From Mesorhizobium atlanticum (GTDB lineage Bacteria > Pseudomonadota > Alphaproteobacteria > Rhizobiales > Rhizobiaceae), in the NCBI RefSeq assembly GCF_003289965.1, contig NZ_QMBQ01000002.1, forward strand, positions 930,001 to 994,000: a DNA stretch of 64,000 nt. Reading direction: 5' to 3'. The notes under the pieces were generated by a model. The model worked only from the letters and a program-made list of their open reading frames with translations, had not been told where the DNA came from and ran no database searches. Numbering within the stretch: position 1 is the stretch's first letter; each line of letters opens with the position of its first letter. Shown piece after piece: positions 20,290 through 28,578 of this stretch. A program made the position numbers and the translations under genes.

Positions 20290-21093
20290 ATGAGCCGGAA
20301 GAGACCAACCGTCGCCGATCTGCGCGCCATGAAGGGCAAGCGGCAATTGACCATGCTGCGCGTGCTGACGCTGGACGAGGCCGAGGCTGCCGAGCGCGCC
20401 GGCATCGACATCGTCTCGGTGCCGCCGGAACTGGTGCTTAATCCGCAATACCGCGACGCGGCCCCCAGCCTCTTCACCATGCCGGGCGAGAATTTCTACG
20501 AGATCGGCACGGCGGACGATTTCCTGCGCTGGTCGTTCCGGCTCTACAAGGCCGGCGCCGACGCGGTCTATTGCAGCGCCGGCTACGCCACGATCAAGCG
20601 CATGGCCGACGACGCCATTCCGGTGATCGGCCATGTCGGCCTCATTCCCTCGCGCGCGACCTGGACGGGCGGCTTCAAAGCCGTCGGCAAGACCGCCGAC
20701 ACGGCCATGCAGGTGTTCGAGGCGGTCAAGCAGCTGGAAGCCGCCGGCGCAATCGGCGCCGAGATCGAAGTGGTGCCGGTGGAGGTGGCAAAGGCGATCT
20801 CCGAGCGCACGTCGCTGATCATGCTGTCGATGGGCGCAGGCACGGGCTGCGACGCGCAATACCTGTTTGCCGAGGATATCCTCGGCGCCAATCGCGGTCA
20901 CATGCCGCGCCACTCGAAGGTCTATCGCAACTTTGCCGCCGAATATGACCGGTTGCAGCAGGAGCGCATCGCGGCGTTTTCCGAATATGTCGCCGACGTC
21001 AACAGCGGCGCCTATCCCGAAGACAGGCATATCGTGCACATGGATCCGGACGAGCTCACCCTCTTCATGAACAAGGTCGGAGCAAAGCCCTGA
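20290..21093 (+). CDS. PanB-like protein (ketopantoate hydroxymethyltransferase family) lacking PanB active-site residues
   Basis: A 267-residue TIM barrel clearly related to PanB, with GHVGLIPS (114-121), EVVPVEVAKAI (160-170) and the C-terminal DVNSGAYPEDRH. However, the metal/substrate motif VGDS of PanB is VSVP here (42-45) and the VKIEGG motif (Lys112, Glu114 in E. coli) is VYCSAG (93-98). The second Asp region is also not recognisable, and only the equivalent of Glu181 (Glu160) remains. It therefore probably does not make ketopantoate. It is the last gene of the MocD/MocE-containing run and has a GAGGG ribosome-binding site. Confidence 0.82.
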   Translation: MSRKRPTVADLRAMKGKRQLTMLRVLTLDEAEAAERAGIDIVSVPPELVLNPQYRDAAPSLFTMPGENFYEIGTADDFLRWSFRLYKAGADAVYCSAGYATIKRMADDAIPVIGHVGLIPSRATWTGGFKAVGKTADTAMQVFEAVKQLEAAGAIGAEIEVVPVEVAKAISERTSLIMLSMGAGTGCDAQYLFAEDILGANRGHMPRHSKVYRNFAAEYDRLQQERIAAFSEYVADVNSGAYPEDRHIVHMDPDELTLFMNKVGAKP

Positions 21094-21111
21094 ACCAAGG
21101 GTCGAAAAGCG

Positions 21112-22608
21112 TCAGCCTGCAGCCGGCGGACCTTGCCAGATTCCGCTGGCCAGCGCCGCATAGAGGGCTTCGGAATCAATCCCGAGCGGCCTGTCTTCCT
21201 TGAGTGTCGCCACATGCGAGCGCACGGCCGCGTGGATTGCGCCGGTGGCCGGCGCCAGCGTGGCCCCCTCGCGTAAGTCGACGGCCTGCGCGGCAGCCAT
21301 CAGCTCGAAGGCGATCAGCCGCCGCCACAGCACGATCATCTCCGCACATTTCGCGACCGCGAGCGGTGTCTGCGTTGCGTGATCCTCGACGCCCTCGGAT
21401 ACGGGCAGGAAATCGAGCATCACCGGATTGGCCTTGTGGCGGATCGCGGCCAGGATCGCCGTCACCGTCTTTTGCAGCGGCACGAAGCCGGCCGAGGCGC
21501 CGCCGACCGGCGAGAGATATTTCGGCAGGCCGTGACGGGTCGAGCCGGTGAGCTGGACGAAGCGCGCGGCGGAAGCGGCAGCGCATTGCGTGATCGCCAG
21601 GCCGAGCGTCTCGAAGGCGAGCGCCAGCGAGGCGGTGTGGAAATTGCCGGTCGACATGACCAGCTCATCCTCGGCAAGCACCAGCGGATTGTCGGCGGCG
21701 GCGTTGAGCTCGATCTCGACAGTGAGTCTGGCATGGTCGATCGCCTGGATCAGCGCGCCGTGGATCGAGGGCATGCAGCGGATCGACAATGGATCCTGGA
21801 TGGTGGTCGGCGCCAGCGCTTCCTCGCGCGCCAGGAGGTCGCGCAGCGCCTTCGCCGCAAGCTGCTGGCAGGCGCCTGGACGCGCCTGATGCTGGCGCGG
21901 ATCGAGGATGGTGCGGTTGGCACCGATGCCTTCCATCGTCAGCGCGCCGGCCTGCTGCTGCTGGTCGAGCGCCGACAGCGCATCGGTCAGCGCCAGCGCT
22001 CCGGTCCCGGTGGAAACAGCCGAGGCGTTGATCAGGGAGAGACCGTCCTTCGGCCAGAGGGTGACCGGGGCGAGCCGCGCCATCATGAGTGCCTTGGCGG
22101 CAGGCATGCGGCGGCCCTGGTATTCAGCTTCGCCATCGCCGATCAGCATGCGGGCGATCGCCGTCATCAGCAGAAGGTCACCGGCGCCGATCGAACCCAG
22201 CGACGGCATCACCGGATGCACGCCGGCATTGAGCGCCTCGACCAGGGCCGTGAAGACGCGCGGCGACAGGCCCGAGCCGCCGGAAGCGAGCATCGCAATT
22301 CGGGCAAACATCGCGGCCCGCACCGCGGCCACCGGCAGAGCCTCGCCGACCGCGGCGCTGCGGCCTTCGATCAACTGGCGCTGGAAGGCGCTGGCCTCTC
22401 CTTCGACGGCGGTGACGAGATTGGCGCCAAGCCCGGTGTTCAGCCCATAGATCTGCTGGCCGCCGGCCGCGGCGGCATCGAGGACCTGACGCGCCTTGTG
22501 GAGCTTTTCGAGGACGGCAGACGTGACCTCGACCCTGCAGGCATTGCGCGCGGCGGCAACGACATCGTCGATGCTGACGCCGGCGCCGGTGAGAACGAGC
22601 GGGCTCAT
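21112..22608 (-). CDS. HAL/PAL-family aromatic amino acid lyase homologue without the MIO serine
   Basis: A 498-residue protein with the overall fold markers of histidine/phenylalanine ammonia-lyases: IYGLNTGLG (Tyr54), LINASAVSTGTGALAL, and VEIELNAAADNPLV. The segment that normally reads GSVGASGDL and forms the MIO cofactor is GSIGAGDL here (138-145), one residue short and without the Ser. The QDxYS Tyr is also changed (IQDPLSIRC). It is co-transcribed with, and overlaps by four bases, an ornithine cyclodeaminase-like gene. The real reaction is uncertain. Confidence 0.82.
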   Translation of the reverse strand: MSPLVLTGAGVSIDDVVAAARNACRVEVTSAVLEKLHKARQVLDAAAAGGQQIYGLNTGLGANLVTAVEGEASAFQRQLIEGRSAAVGEALPVAAVRAAMFARIAMLASGGSGLSPRVFTALVEALNAGVHPVMPSLGSIGAGDLLLMTAIARMLIGDGEAEYQGRRMPAAKALMMARLAPVTLWPKDGLSLINASAVSTGTGALALTDALSALDQQQQAGALTMEGIGANRTILDPRQHQARPGACQQLAAKALRDLLAREEALAPTTIQDPLSIRCMPSIHGALIQAIDHARLTVEIELNAAADNPLVLAEDELVMSTGNFHTASLALAFETLGLAITQCAAASAARFVQLTGSTRHGLPKYLSPVGGASAGFVPLQKTVTAILAAIRHKANPVMLDFLPVSEGVEDHATQTPLAVAKCAEMIVLWRRLIAFELMAAAQAVDLREGATLAPATGAIHAAVRSHVATLKEDRPLGIDSEALYAALASGIWQGPPAAG

Positions 22609-23606
22609 GCGAAGCGGAGCCTCTGGCCGATGCCGTTTTCACCGGCCTTGGCGAGCATGGCCTTGCCGAGCGCGATGTCGGAGAGCGAGAGGCCGCGATG
22701 CCAGAACAGGATCGTCTCGCCATCGCTTTGCCGGCCTGGCTTGAGGCCGGCCGCGATCTGGCCCAGTTCGGCATGCAGCGTCGCCTCGCTCAGCCGTCCA
22801 GTCTCGACATGGGCGCGCAGCGAGCCAAACTTGCCGCCTTTGCACTGGCCCCAGTCATCGACGACGATCTTCTGCATGATGTCGGTCAGCGACAGCTCCA
22901 CCGCGCTCATCGTGCCATAGGGCACGACCAGCGCGCCGCGCTTGATCCATTCGGTCTTGAGCAGCGGTTGCGGTTCCGGCAGCCGCGAGGCCTCGACGAC
23001 GATGTCCGCGCCTTCGACGCAGCTTTTCCAGTCGGCCACGGCCAGGACCGGCTTGCCGAGATCGGCGGCCAGCTTCGCGGCAAAGCTGTCGCGGCTTTCG
23101 GGCCGGCGCGAATGGACGCGGATCTCGTCGAAATCGAAAAGATGGTCGAGCAGCCGCACGTTCCAATAGGCGGTGCCGCGCGCGCCGATATGGGCGAGCA
23201 CCTTGGACGATTTCTTAGCCAGATGCCTGGCGCCGATGGCGGTGACCGCGCCGGTGCGCATGTCGGTGATGACGGTGGCGTCGAGGATGGCCCGCGGCGT
23301 GCCGGTGCGCGGATCGAAAAGATTGAGGATGCCGAATTCCGACGGCAGGCCGTGCATGTAGTTGTCGACATAGTCGCCGACGATCTTCACGCCGGCGGCG
23401 TCGAGCGGCGCCACATAGCCGCGCAGCACGTTGAAGTGGCCGTGGAAGGAGGGATCCGGCTCGAGATGGACGCGCGGCTCGATAACGGTCTGGCCGTTGC
23501 CCTGCGCGACGAGCCCGGCTTCGACGGCGCCGATGATCTCGGCGTCGGTCATGGCAAGCGCTTCGATGTCGAGAGCATTGAGGTAGTCGATATAGATGGG
23601 CTTCAT
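22605..23606 (-). CDS. Ornithine cyclodeaminase / mu-crystallin family protein
   Basis: A 333-residue NAD(P)-dependent OCD-family protein, whose relatives deaminate ornithine, dehydrogenate amino acids or reduce imines. The substrate-binding N-terminal half is followed by a Rossmann-like segment (VLAHIGARGTAYWNVRLL, about residues 135-152). I chose the ATG at 23606 because it has GAGGAAA just upstream; an extra 18 N-terminal codons are possible but look unstructured. The overlap with the HAL-like gene implies a joint role on an amino-acid-like substrate. Confidence 0.86.
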   Translation of the reverse strand: MKPIYIDYLNALDIEALAMTDAEIIGAVEAGLVAQGNGQTVIEPRVHLEPDPSFHGHFNVLRGYVAPLDAAGVKIVGDYVDNYMHGLPSEFGILNLFDPRTGTPRAILDATVITDMRTGAVTAIGARHLAKKSSKVLAHIGARGTAYWNVRLLDHLFDFDEIRVHSRRPESRDSFAAKLAADLGKPVLAVADWKSCVEGADIVVEASRLPEPQPLLKTEWIKRGALVVPYGTMSAVELSLTDIMQKIVVDDWGQCKGGKFGSLRAHVETGRLSEATLHAELGQIAAGLKPGRQSDGETILFWHRGLSLSDIALGKAMLAKAGENGIGQRLRFA

Positions 23607-24276
23607 GCGTTTTCCTCGGCCACCCCCGCGGCTCATCCATAACAGGCCAAACCGGGACACGGAAGTTTGTTGGATAAGCTCTGGACTGGACCGGGCTTAT
23701 GCTCGCGCGCTCGATGCGCTCAACACGCTGGCCTTCGCCGACATCGGCGCGCCGCAACGGAGCTCGGCAGCGACGCTCTCCTAGATGCTGCAGCAGATAT
23801 CGATGCTGTTCGGCGTCGCGATCGCGGCGGCGATCCTCAACTTGTCGCAGATCGTCTGGGCGACGCCTTGCCCGACCTCGTCGAGTTCAGAATCACCTTT
23901 GTCGCGATCGGCCTGCTCGGTCCCGCCGCGGCGTTACGCTTCCTGGTGCTGCCAATGCCGGCGCCGAGGTTTCAGGCCATCCGACGAACAATTGACGTCG
24001 CGCCGGACGCATTTCGCGGACTCAAATTGCGCCGGCCGCGCGGCCTTCGAACGAGCTCTTGCGCCGGCCGCGCGATCCGGGCAACCGACTACCAAAAAGC
24101 TCAAGAGTTTCCGTCTATTGCGCCAGAAACGGCAATCGATGCGTCCACTCGGAAAATAGTCGAAGAGGCGCGGTTCTTGAACGCGGATTCATTTGACGAG
24201 CCGCTGTTGGGCCGATTAGCTTTCGTGCGGGGTGAGGGCAGGCAAGGCCTTGCCATCGGGGCGAAAGACAAAAGCT
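23607..24276. other. Gene-poor stretch with MFS remnant and short direct repeat
   Basis: No intact gene. The first half holds the decayed MFS fragment at 23695-23975. A 16-base direct repeat (TTGCGCCGGCCGCGCG) occurs at 24027-24042 and 24059-24074. The remainder up to 24276 must contain the promoter of the sugar importer, but no clear motif was recognised. Confidence 0.65.
23695..23975 (+). pseudogene. Remnant of an EmrB/QacA-type MFS transporter (C-terminal part)
   Basis: Reading frame 1 gives ARALDALNTLAFADI, then SSAATLS, then a TAG (23782-23784), then MLQQISMLFGVAIAAAILN. This is the pattern of the last helices of DHA2-type drug transporters. The match then continues in a different frame from about 23877 (VEFRITFVAIGLLGPAAALR) to about 23972. 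An in-frame stop plus a frameshift, and no N-terminal two-thirds, mark it as a degraded fragment. It is not expected to be functional. Confidence 0.7.
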
Positions 24277-25263
24277 ATGAACGCGATCGGCTGGCCGAAC
24301 TGGAGGCGCCTCAATCAGGAAGGCATTGTCTTTGCCATTGCGGTCCTCTTGTTCGCCGCCGCTGCGCTGGGCCTGCCCGGGTTCCTGACCGCCGACAATC
24401 TGGTCGCCATCGTCCGCTCGGTGTCCGTGCTGGGCATCCTAGCGCTCGGCATGGCTCTCGTCATCATCGGCCGTGGCATCGACCTGTCGGCGGTCGCGAT
24501 CATGGCGATGTCCGTCGCCTGGTACCTGCAACTGCTCAACACCGGCACCTCGGACGGGCTGGCCTTCGCCTATGTGTTGGCGGGCGTTTTAGCCATCGGC
24601 CTGCTCAACGGCTTTCTCGTCGCCTATGCCGACGTGCCGGCGATCTTCGTCACTTTGGCGACCGGCTCCTTCGTCTTCGGCTATGTGCGCTCGCAACTGA
24701 TCACGCAGGATGCCGTTCCGGTGCCGCAGGGCCATTGGGTGGAGCTGCTCGGCGGCGTGCGCTTCCTCGACATCCCCGTCGAGGTCTTCGTCTTCGCCGG
24801 ACTGGCCTTCCTGGTCTTCCTGTTCCTGCGCTACACCAAATGGGGCCGTTTCATCTATTTCGCCGGCGACAATCCGGTCGCGGCGCGCAACATCGGCATT
24901 CCGGTACGCCCGATGCTGGTGCTGCGCTACGCGCTTTCGGCGGTGGTGGCGCTGATCGCCGGACTGCTCACGGCGGCCAGCCTGCATTCGATCAACACGC
25001 GCGTCGTCAATTCGACGCTGCTCTACGACATCGTGCTGGTGGCGGTGATCGGCGGCATCGGCCTTTCGGGCGGCAGGGGCGGGGTGCGCAACGTGCTGGT
25101 CGGAGCGGCACTGATCGGCATCCTGCTCAATGCCATGACCATCATCGACATTCCGCTGCTCTACCAGAACCTGATCAAGGCGGCGATCCTCCTTGGCGCC
25201 ATCATCGTCGACGGCATCATCAATCCGCGCGACGAACAGACCGCGCAGCAGGGCGACATTTAG
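24277..25263 (+). CDS. Sugar ABC transporter permease, RbsC type
   Basis: A 328-residue integral membrane permease of the ribose/xylose-type (CUT2) family, with eight to ten hydrophobic segments. Family motifs include ALVIIGRGIDLSAVA (about residues 60-74) and AVIGGIGLSGGRGGVRN near the C-terminus. I chose the ATG at 24277 as the first Met near the conserved N-terminus; a GTG at 24232 would add 15 atypical residues. It heads a five-gene importer operon ending at 31126. Confidence 0.88.
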   Translation: MNAIGWPNWRRLNQEGIVFAIAVLLFAAAALGLPGFLTADNLVAIVRSVSVLGILALGMALVIIGRGIDLSAVAIMAMSVAWYLQLLNTGTSDGLAFAYVLAGVLAIGLLNGFLVAYADVPAIFVTLATGSFVFGYVRSQLITQDAVPVPQGHWVELLGGVRFLDIPVEVFVFAGLAFLVFLFLRYTKWGRFIYFAGDNPVAARNIGIPVRPMLVLRYALSAVVALIAGLLTAASLHSINTRVVNSTLLYDIVLVAVIGGIGLSGGRGGVRNVLVGAALIGILLNAMTIIDIPLLYQNLIKAAILLGAIIVDGIINPRDEQTAQQGDI

Positions 25264-25350
25264 AGCCGATGGGCTGGCCCATCTGCTCTCGGGTACCCGG
25301 AGCGATCGCGACGATCGCCCGGCAATGAAAACCGAACCAGAGGATGTGAC

Positions 25351-26376
25351 ATGAGACTACTCAGAACATTGATGGCCGCCGCCACGGCGCTCGCCGTTAC
25401 CGCCTTTGCGGCGCCGAGCTTTGCCGCCGACGATCCAGGCCCGGCCGCCTACGCCAAGGCGCTCAACGGCAAGCGCGTCATGCTGGTGCCGCTGGCGATG
25501 GGGTTCGACCTGGCGCAGGGCTGGGCGCACTACCTGAAGAAGGAAGTCGAGGCCTGGGGCGGCACGTTCGAGACTCGCGACCCGAACTGGGTTGTCGATG
25601 CCGGCGCGCAGGCGATCACCGATGCCATCGCTTCCGATACCAGGCCGGATGTTCTGATCATCCACGCGCCGGACCTGAACTCCTACTCGAAGCTGATGAA
25701 GAAGGCGCAGGCCGCCGGCACCTATGTGCTGCTGGTCGACAATCCCGCCAACTTCCCGGCCGATGCCTTCGTCGGCAGCGACTGGGACAAGCTCGGCCAG
25801 CTCGAGGCCGAAGCGGCGATCAAGGGTTGCGGCGAGAACTCGTCGAAGAAGATCGGGCTGGTGCAGGGCGACCAGGCGAACTCGTCGAGCCTCTATCAGT
25901 ATGCCGGCATCATGAAGGTGTTGGAGAAGCATCCCGACTTCCAGGTGGTGGCCAAGCCGGACTCCAACTGGGACGCGACCACGTCGCGCAACGTGACGAC
26001 GACGATGCTGCAGCAGCACCCCGACATCTGCTCGATCATCGACTTCTGGGACGGCGACGCCACCGGCGCCTCGGCCGCGATCCGCGACGCCAAGCTCGAC
26101 GGCAAGGTGTTCCTGGTCACCACCGGCGGCGGCGAGAAGGCGGCTGACTGCGACAAGCTGAACGACGGCACCTACGGCGCCGTGGTGATGACCGATCTTG
26201 CCCGCCAGTCGGGCGACATGAACGCCATCATCAAGTTCCTGCTGCAGAGCGGCCAGCCGGCCGGCACATCGCACACTTATATATACACGCTGGAGAAGGC
26301 GACGACGAAGGCCGATCTCAAGCCCGACAGCTGCTGGGACCTGAAGGCGTTGCAGGCGGAAGCTGCGGCGAAATAA
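25351..26376 (+). CDS. Sugar ABC transporter substrate-binding protein
   Basis: A 341-residue periplasmic binding protein of the type 1 (RbsB/LacI-like) fold. The signal peptide covers about 25 residues (cleavage near SFA-ADD). A hinge and ligand pocket region includes VLIIHAPDLNSYSKLMKKAQAAGTYV. Flanking permease genes place it in the 24.3-31.1 kb importer. The ligand is not deducible; the associated propeller proteins hint at a sugar lactone or a sugar that yields one. Confidence 0.88.
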   Translation: MRLLRTLMAAATALAVTAFAAPSFAADDPGPAAYAKALNGKRVMLVPLAMGFDLAQGWAHYLKKEVEAWGGTFETRDPNWVVDAGAQAITDAIASDTRPDVLIIHAPDLNSYSKLMKKAQAAGTYVLLVDNPANFPADAFVGSDWDKLGQLEAEAAIKGCGENSSKKIGLVQGDQANSSSLYQYAGIMKVLEKHPDFQVVAKPDSNWDATTSRNVTTTMLQQHPDICSIIDFWDGDATGASAAIRDAKLDGKVFLVTTGGGEKAADCDKLNDGTYGAVVMTDLARQSGDMNAIIKFLLQSGQPAGTSHTYIYTLEKATTKADLKPDSCWDLKALQAEAAAK

Positions 26377-26454
26377 GCCGCTTCGTTCGAAAGCACCCAT
26401 GCGGTGGCCGGATCGTTCCGGCCGCCCCTTTCCCATTGATGACAGCAGCAGCCG

Positions 26455-28578
26455 ATGACTTTTCGTGAACGCCTTCAGGCCTGGCGCTACAATCTCGTGC
26501 CCGATCATCTGGTCGGGGAGATCCTGACCAAGCGCTGGACCGACAATGCCATACCGTTCCTGGCGCTGGTGGCGACGCTCGGCGTGTTCGGCTCGATTAT
26601 TCCGGGCTTCTTCAAGCTCAATTCGCTGCAGGAATCGACCCGCCAATTGGGCGAGTTCTCGCTGGTGGTCATCGGCATGACCGTGGTGATGCTGGGCGGC
26701 GGCATCGACCTCTCGGTCGGCTCGATCTTCGCGCTGTCCTGCTTTTCCGCCGTCTATGTCTTCTTCATCCTTGAGCAGTCGATCTGGCTGGCCCTGGCCG
26801 CGGCTTGGGCCACCGGGCTTATCTTCGGTGCCATCAACGGCTATCTCGTCGGCTATCTCAGGCTGCGCGCCTTTCTCACCACGCTGGTCACCTTCATCTT
26901 TGGGCGCGCGCTGTTCGACATACTGGTCAGCACCTATGCCGCCGACGTGCAGCTTTCCCAGGCCTCGTCCGACGTGCTCGATTTCATCGGCGACGGCACG
27001 TTCTGGGGCCTGTCGGTTTCGGTTTGGCTGGCCGTCATCCTCGCCATCGTCACGCATATCGCGCTGACGCGCTCGCGGCCGGGCTGGCATGTGCTCGCGG
27101 TCGGCGGCTCGCGGCGCTCGGCGCATAATGCCGGCATCCGCGTGCGCCGCACCGTCTTCATGACCTATGTCTTTTCCGGTTTCTGCTCATCGATCGGCGG
27201 GTTCCTCATCGCCTGCCGGCTGAGCGGGGCGGGCCCGGGCACCGGCCTCAATCTCGAAATCATGGCGCTGACGGCGGCGGTGGTCGGCGGCGTCAGCCTC
27301 GGCGGCGGACGCGGCTCGGTGGTCAAGGGCCTGATGGGCGCCATCATTGTTCTTACCATGACCAATGGCCTGATCCGGCTCGGCTACGGCACCGGCACTA
27401 ATCAGATGGTGCTCGGCATCCTGCTTGCGGTCGCCGTCACCATCGACATCCGCTGGCTGAAGAACCGCCACAAGGTGCTGAACGAGGTCTATGTCGCGCC
27501 GGTCTATCTCAAGATGGGCGAGACGCAATCGGCCGCGCCCGGCTCCGGCACGCCTTACGAGCTCGACAACCGGCTGTCGGCGGCGGACCATATCGGGCTC
27601 GGCGAGTTGGAAGGTCCGGAAGACGTCATCCTCGACCGCGACGATCATCTTTATTGCGGCACGCGTCACGGTGAGATCGTCCGTTTCTTCGCGCCTGACT
27701 ACAAGCGCTCGGAAGTCTTTGCCCATATCGGCGGCTTTCCGCTGGGCTTGGCCTTCGACAGGCAAGGCAATCTGATCAGCTGCGTCGGCGCCATGGGGCT
27801 CTATTCGGTCTCGCCGGACCGCGAGGTGAAGCGCCTCTCGGCCGAGACGTCGCGCTCCTGGACGTCGATCGTCGACGATGCGCGCCTGCGCGACCCGAAC
27901 GATTGCGACATCGCGCCGGACGGGCGCATCTATTTCACGGACTCAACCAAGCGCTACGATGCCCATGACTGGGCGCTGGATTCGATCGAGAACCGCGCCA
28001 CCGGACGTCTGCTGGTCTACGATCCGAAGGACGGATCGACAAAGACGCTGCTCGACGGCTATCGCTACACCAACGGGGTCTGCATGGCGCATGACGGCAA
28101 GTCGCTGTTCTTCGCCGAAAGCTGGGCCTGCCGCGTGCATCGCTACTGGCTGGAAGGGCCGAAGGCCGGCACCGCCGAATGCGTCATCCGCGACATGCCG
28201 GGCTATCCCGACAACATCAACCGCGCCTCCGACGGCAATTACTGGATGGCCTGGCTCGGCATGCGCACGCCGAGCTTCGACCTGTCGCTGCGCCATCCCG
28301 ACATGCGCAAGCGCATGACGCGGCGCCTGCCGCAGGACGAATGGCTGTTTCCCAACATCAACACCGGCGGCGTGGTGAAGTTCAACGAGACGGGCGGCAT
28401 CGTCGAGACCCTCGGCGATCTGTCGGGCGCGGCGCATCCGATGGTCACGTCCATGCGCGAGCACAAGGGCTATCTGTTCGTCGGCGGCATCCTCAACAAC
28501 CGCATCGGCCGCTATAAGATTTCGGGCGCCGACCCGAACTGGACGAGCCCCGCTTCCTATTGGGGAGCGAAGGCATGA
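26455..28578 (+). CDS. RbsC-type permease fused to a strictosidine synthase/SMP-30-like beta-propeller
   Basis: A 707-residue protein. Residues 1-340 are a CUT2 permease (VVMLGGGIDLSVGSIFALS, VVGGVSLGGGRGSVVKG), and 341-380 form a linker rich in Gly, Pro and Ser. Residues 381-700 form a six-bladed propeller of the SMP-30/strictosidine synthase-like family (GPEDVILDRDDHLYCGTRHG, DPNDCDIAPDGRIYFTDSTKR, MPGYPDNINRASDGNYWMAW). There is no stop or frameshift between the domains. The propeller probably sits on the cytoplasmic side, where it could act on the sugar as it enters, for example as a lactonase. It overlaps the next gene by four bases. Confidence 0.9.
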   Translation: MTFRERLQAWRYNLVPDHLVGEILTKRWTDNAIPFLALVATLGVFGSIIPGFFKLNSLQESTRQLGEFSLVVIGMTVVMLGGGIDLSVGSIFALSCFSAVYVFFILEQSIWLALAAAWATGLIFGAINGYLVGYLRLRAFLTTLVTFIFGRALFDILVSTYAADVQLSQASSDVLDFIGDGTFWGLSVSVWLAVILAIVTHIALTRSRPGWHVLAVGGSRRSAHNAGIRVRRTVFMTYVFSGFCSSIGGFLIACRLSGAGPGTGLNLEIMALTAAVVGGVSLGGGRGSVVKGLMGAIIVLTMTNGLIRLGYGTGTNQMVLGILLAVAVTIDIRWLKNRHKVLNEVYVAPVYLKMGETQSAAPGSGTPYELDNRLSAADHIGLGELEGPEDVILDRDDHLYCGTRHGEIVRFFAPDYKRSEVFAHIGGFPLGLAFDRQGNLISCVGAMGLYSVSPDREVKRLSAETSRSWTSIVDDARLRDPNDCDIAPDGRIYFTDSTKRYDAHDWALDSIENRATGRLLVYDPKDGSTKTLLDGYRYTNGVCMAHDGKSLFFAESWACRVHRYWLEGPKAGTAECVIRDMPGYPDNINRASDGNYWMAWLGMRTPSFDLSLRHPDMRKRMTRRLPQDEWLFPNINTGGVVKFNETGGIVETLGDLSGAAHPMVTSMREHKGYLFVGGILNNRIGRYKISGADPNWTSPASYWGAKA

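Noticed and set aside
21379..22920. 513-codon open frame antisense to the HAL-like gene
   Set aside because: No domain pattern; high-GC third-position artefact.
24000..24270. Possible short gene before the sugar permease
   Set aside because: No start with a ribosome-binding site, no family pattern, and the composition resembles decayed sequence.
25357..27126. 589-codon open frame antisense to the sugar-binding protein and the fusion permease
   Set aside because: It is a compositional shadow; the opposite strand carries a signal peptide, family motifs and operon spacing.
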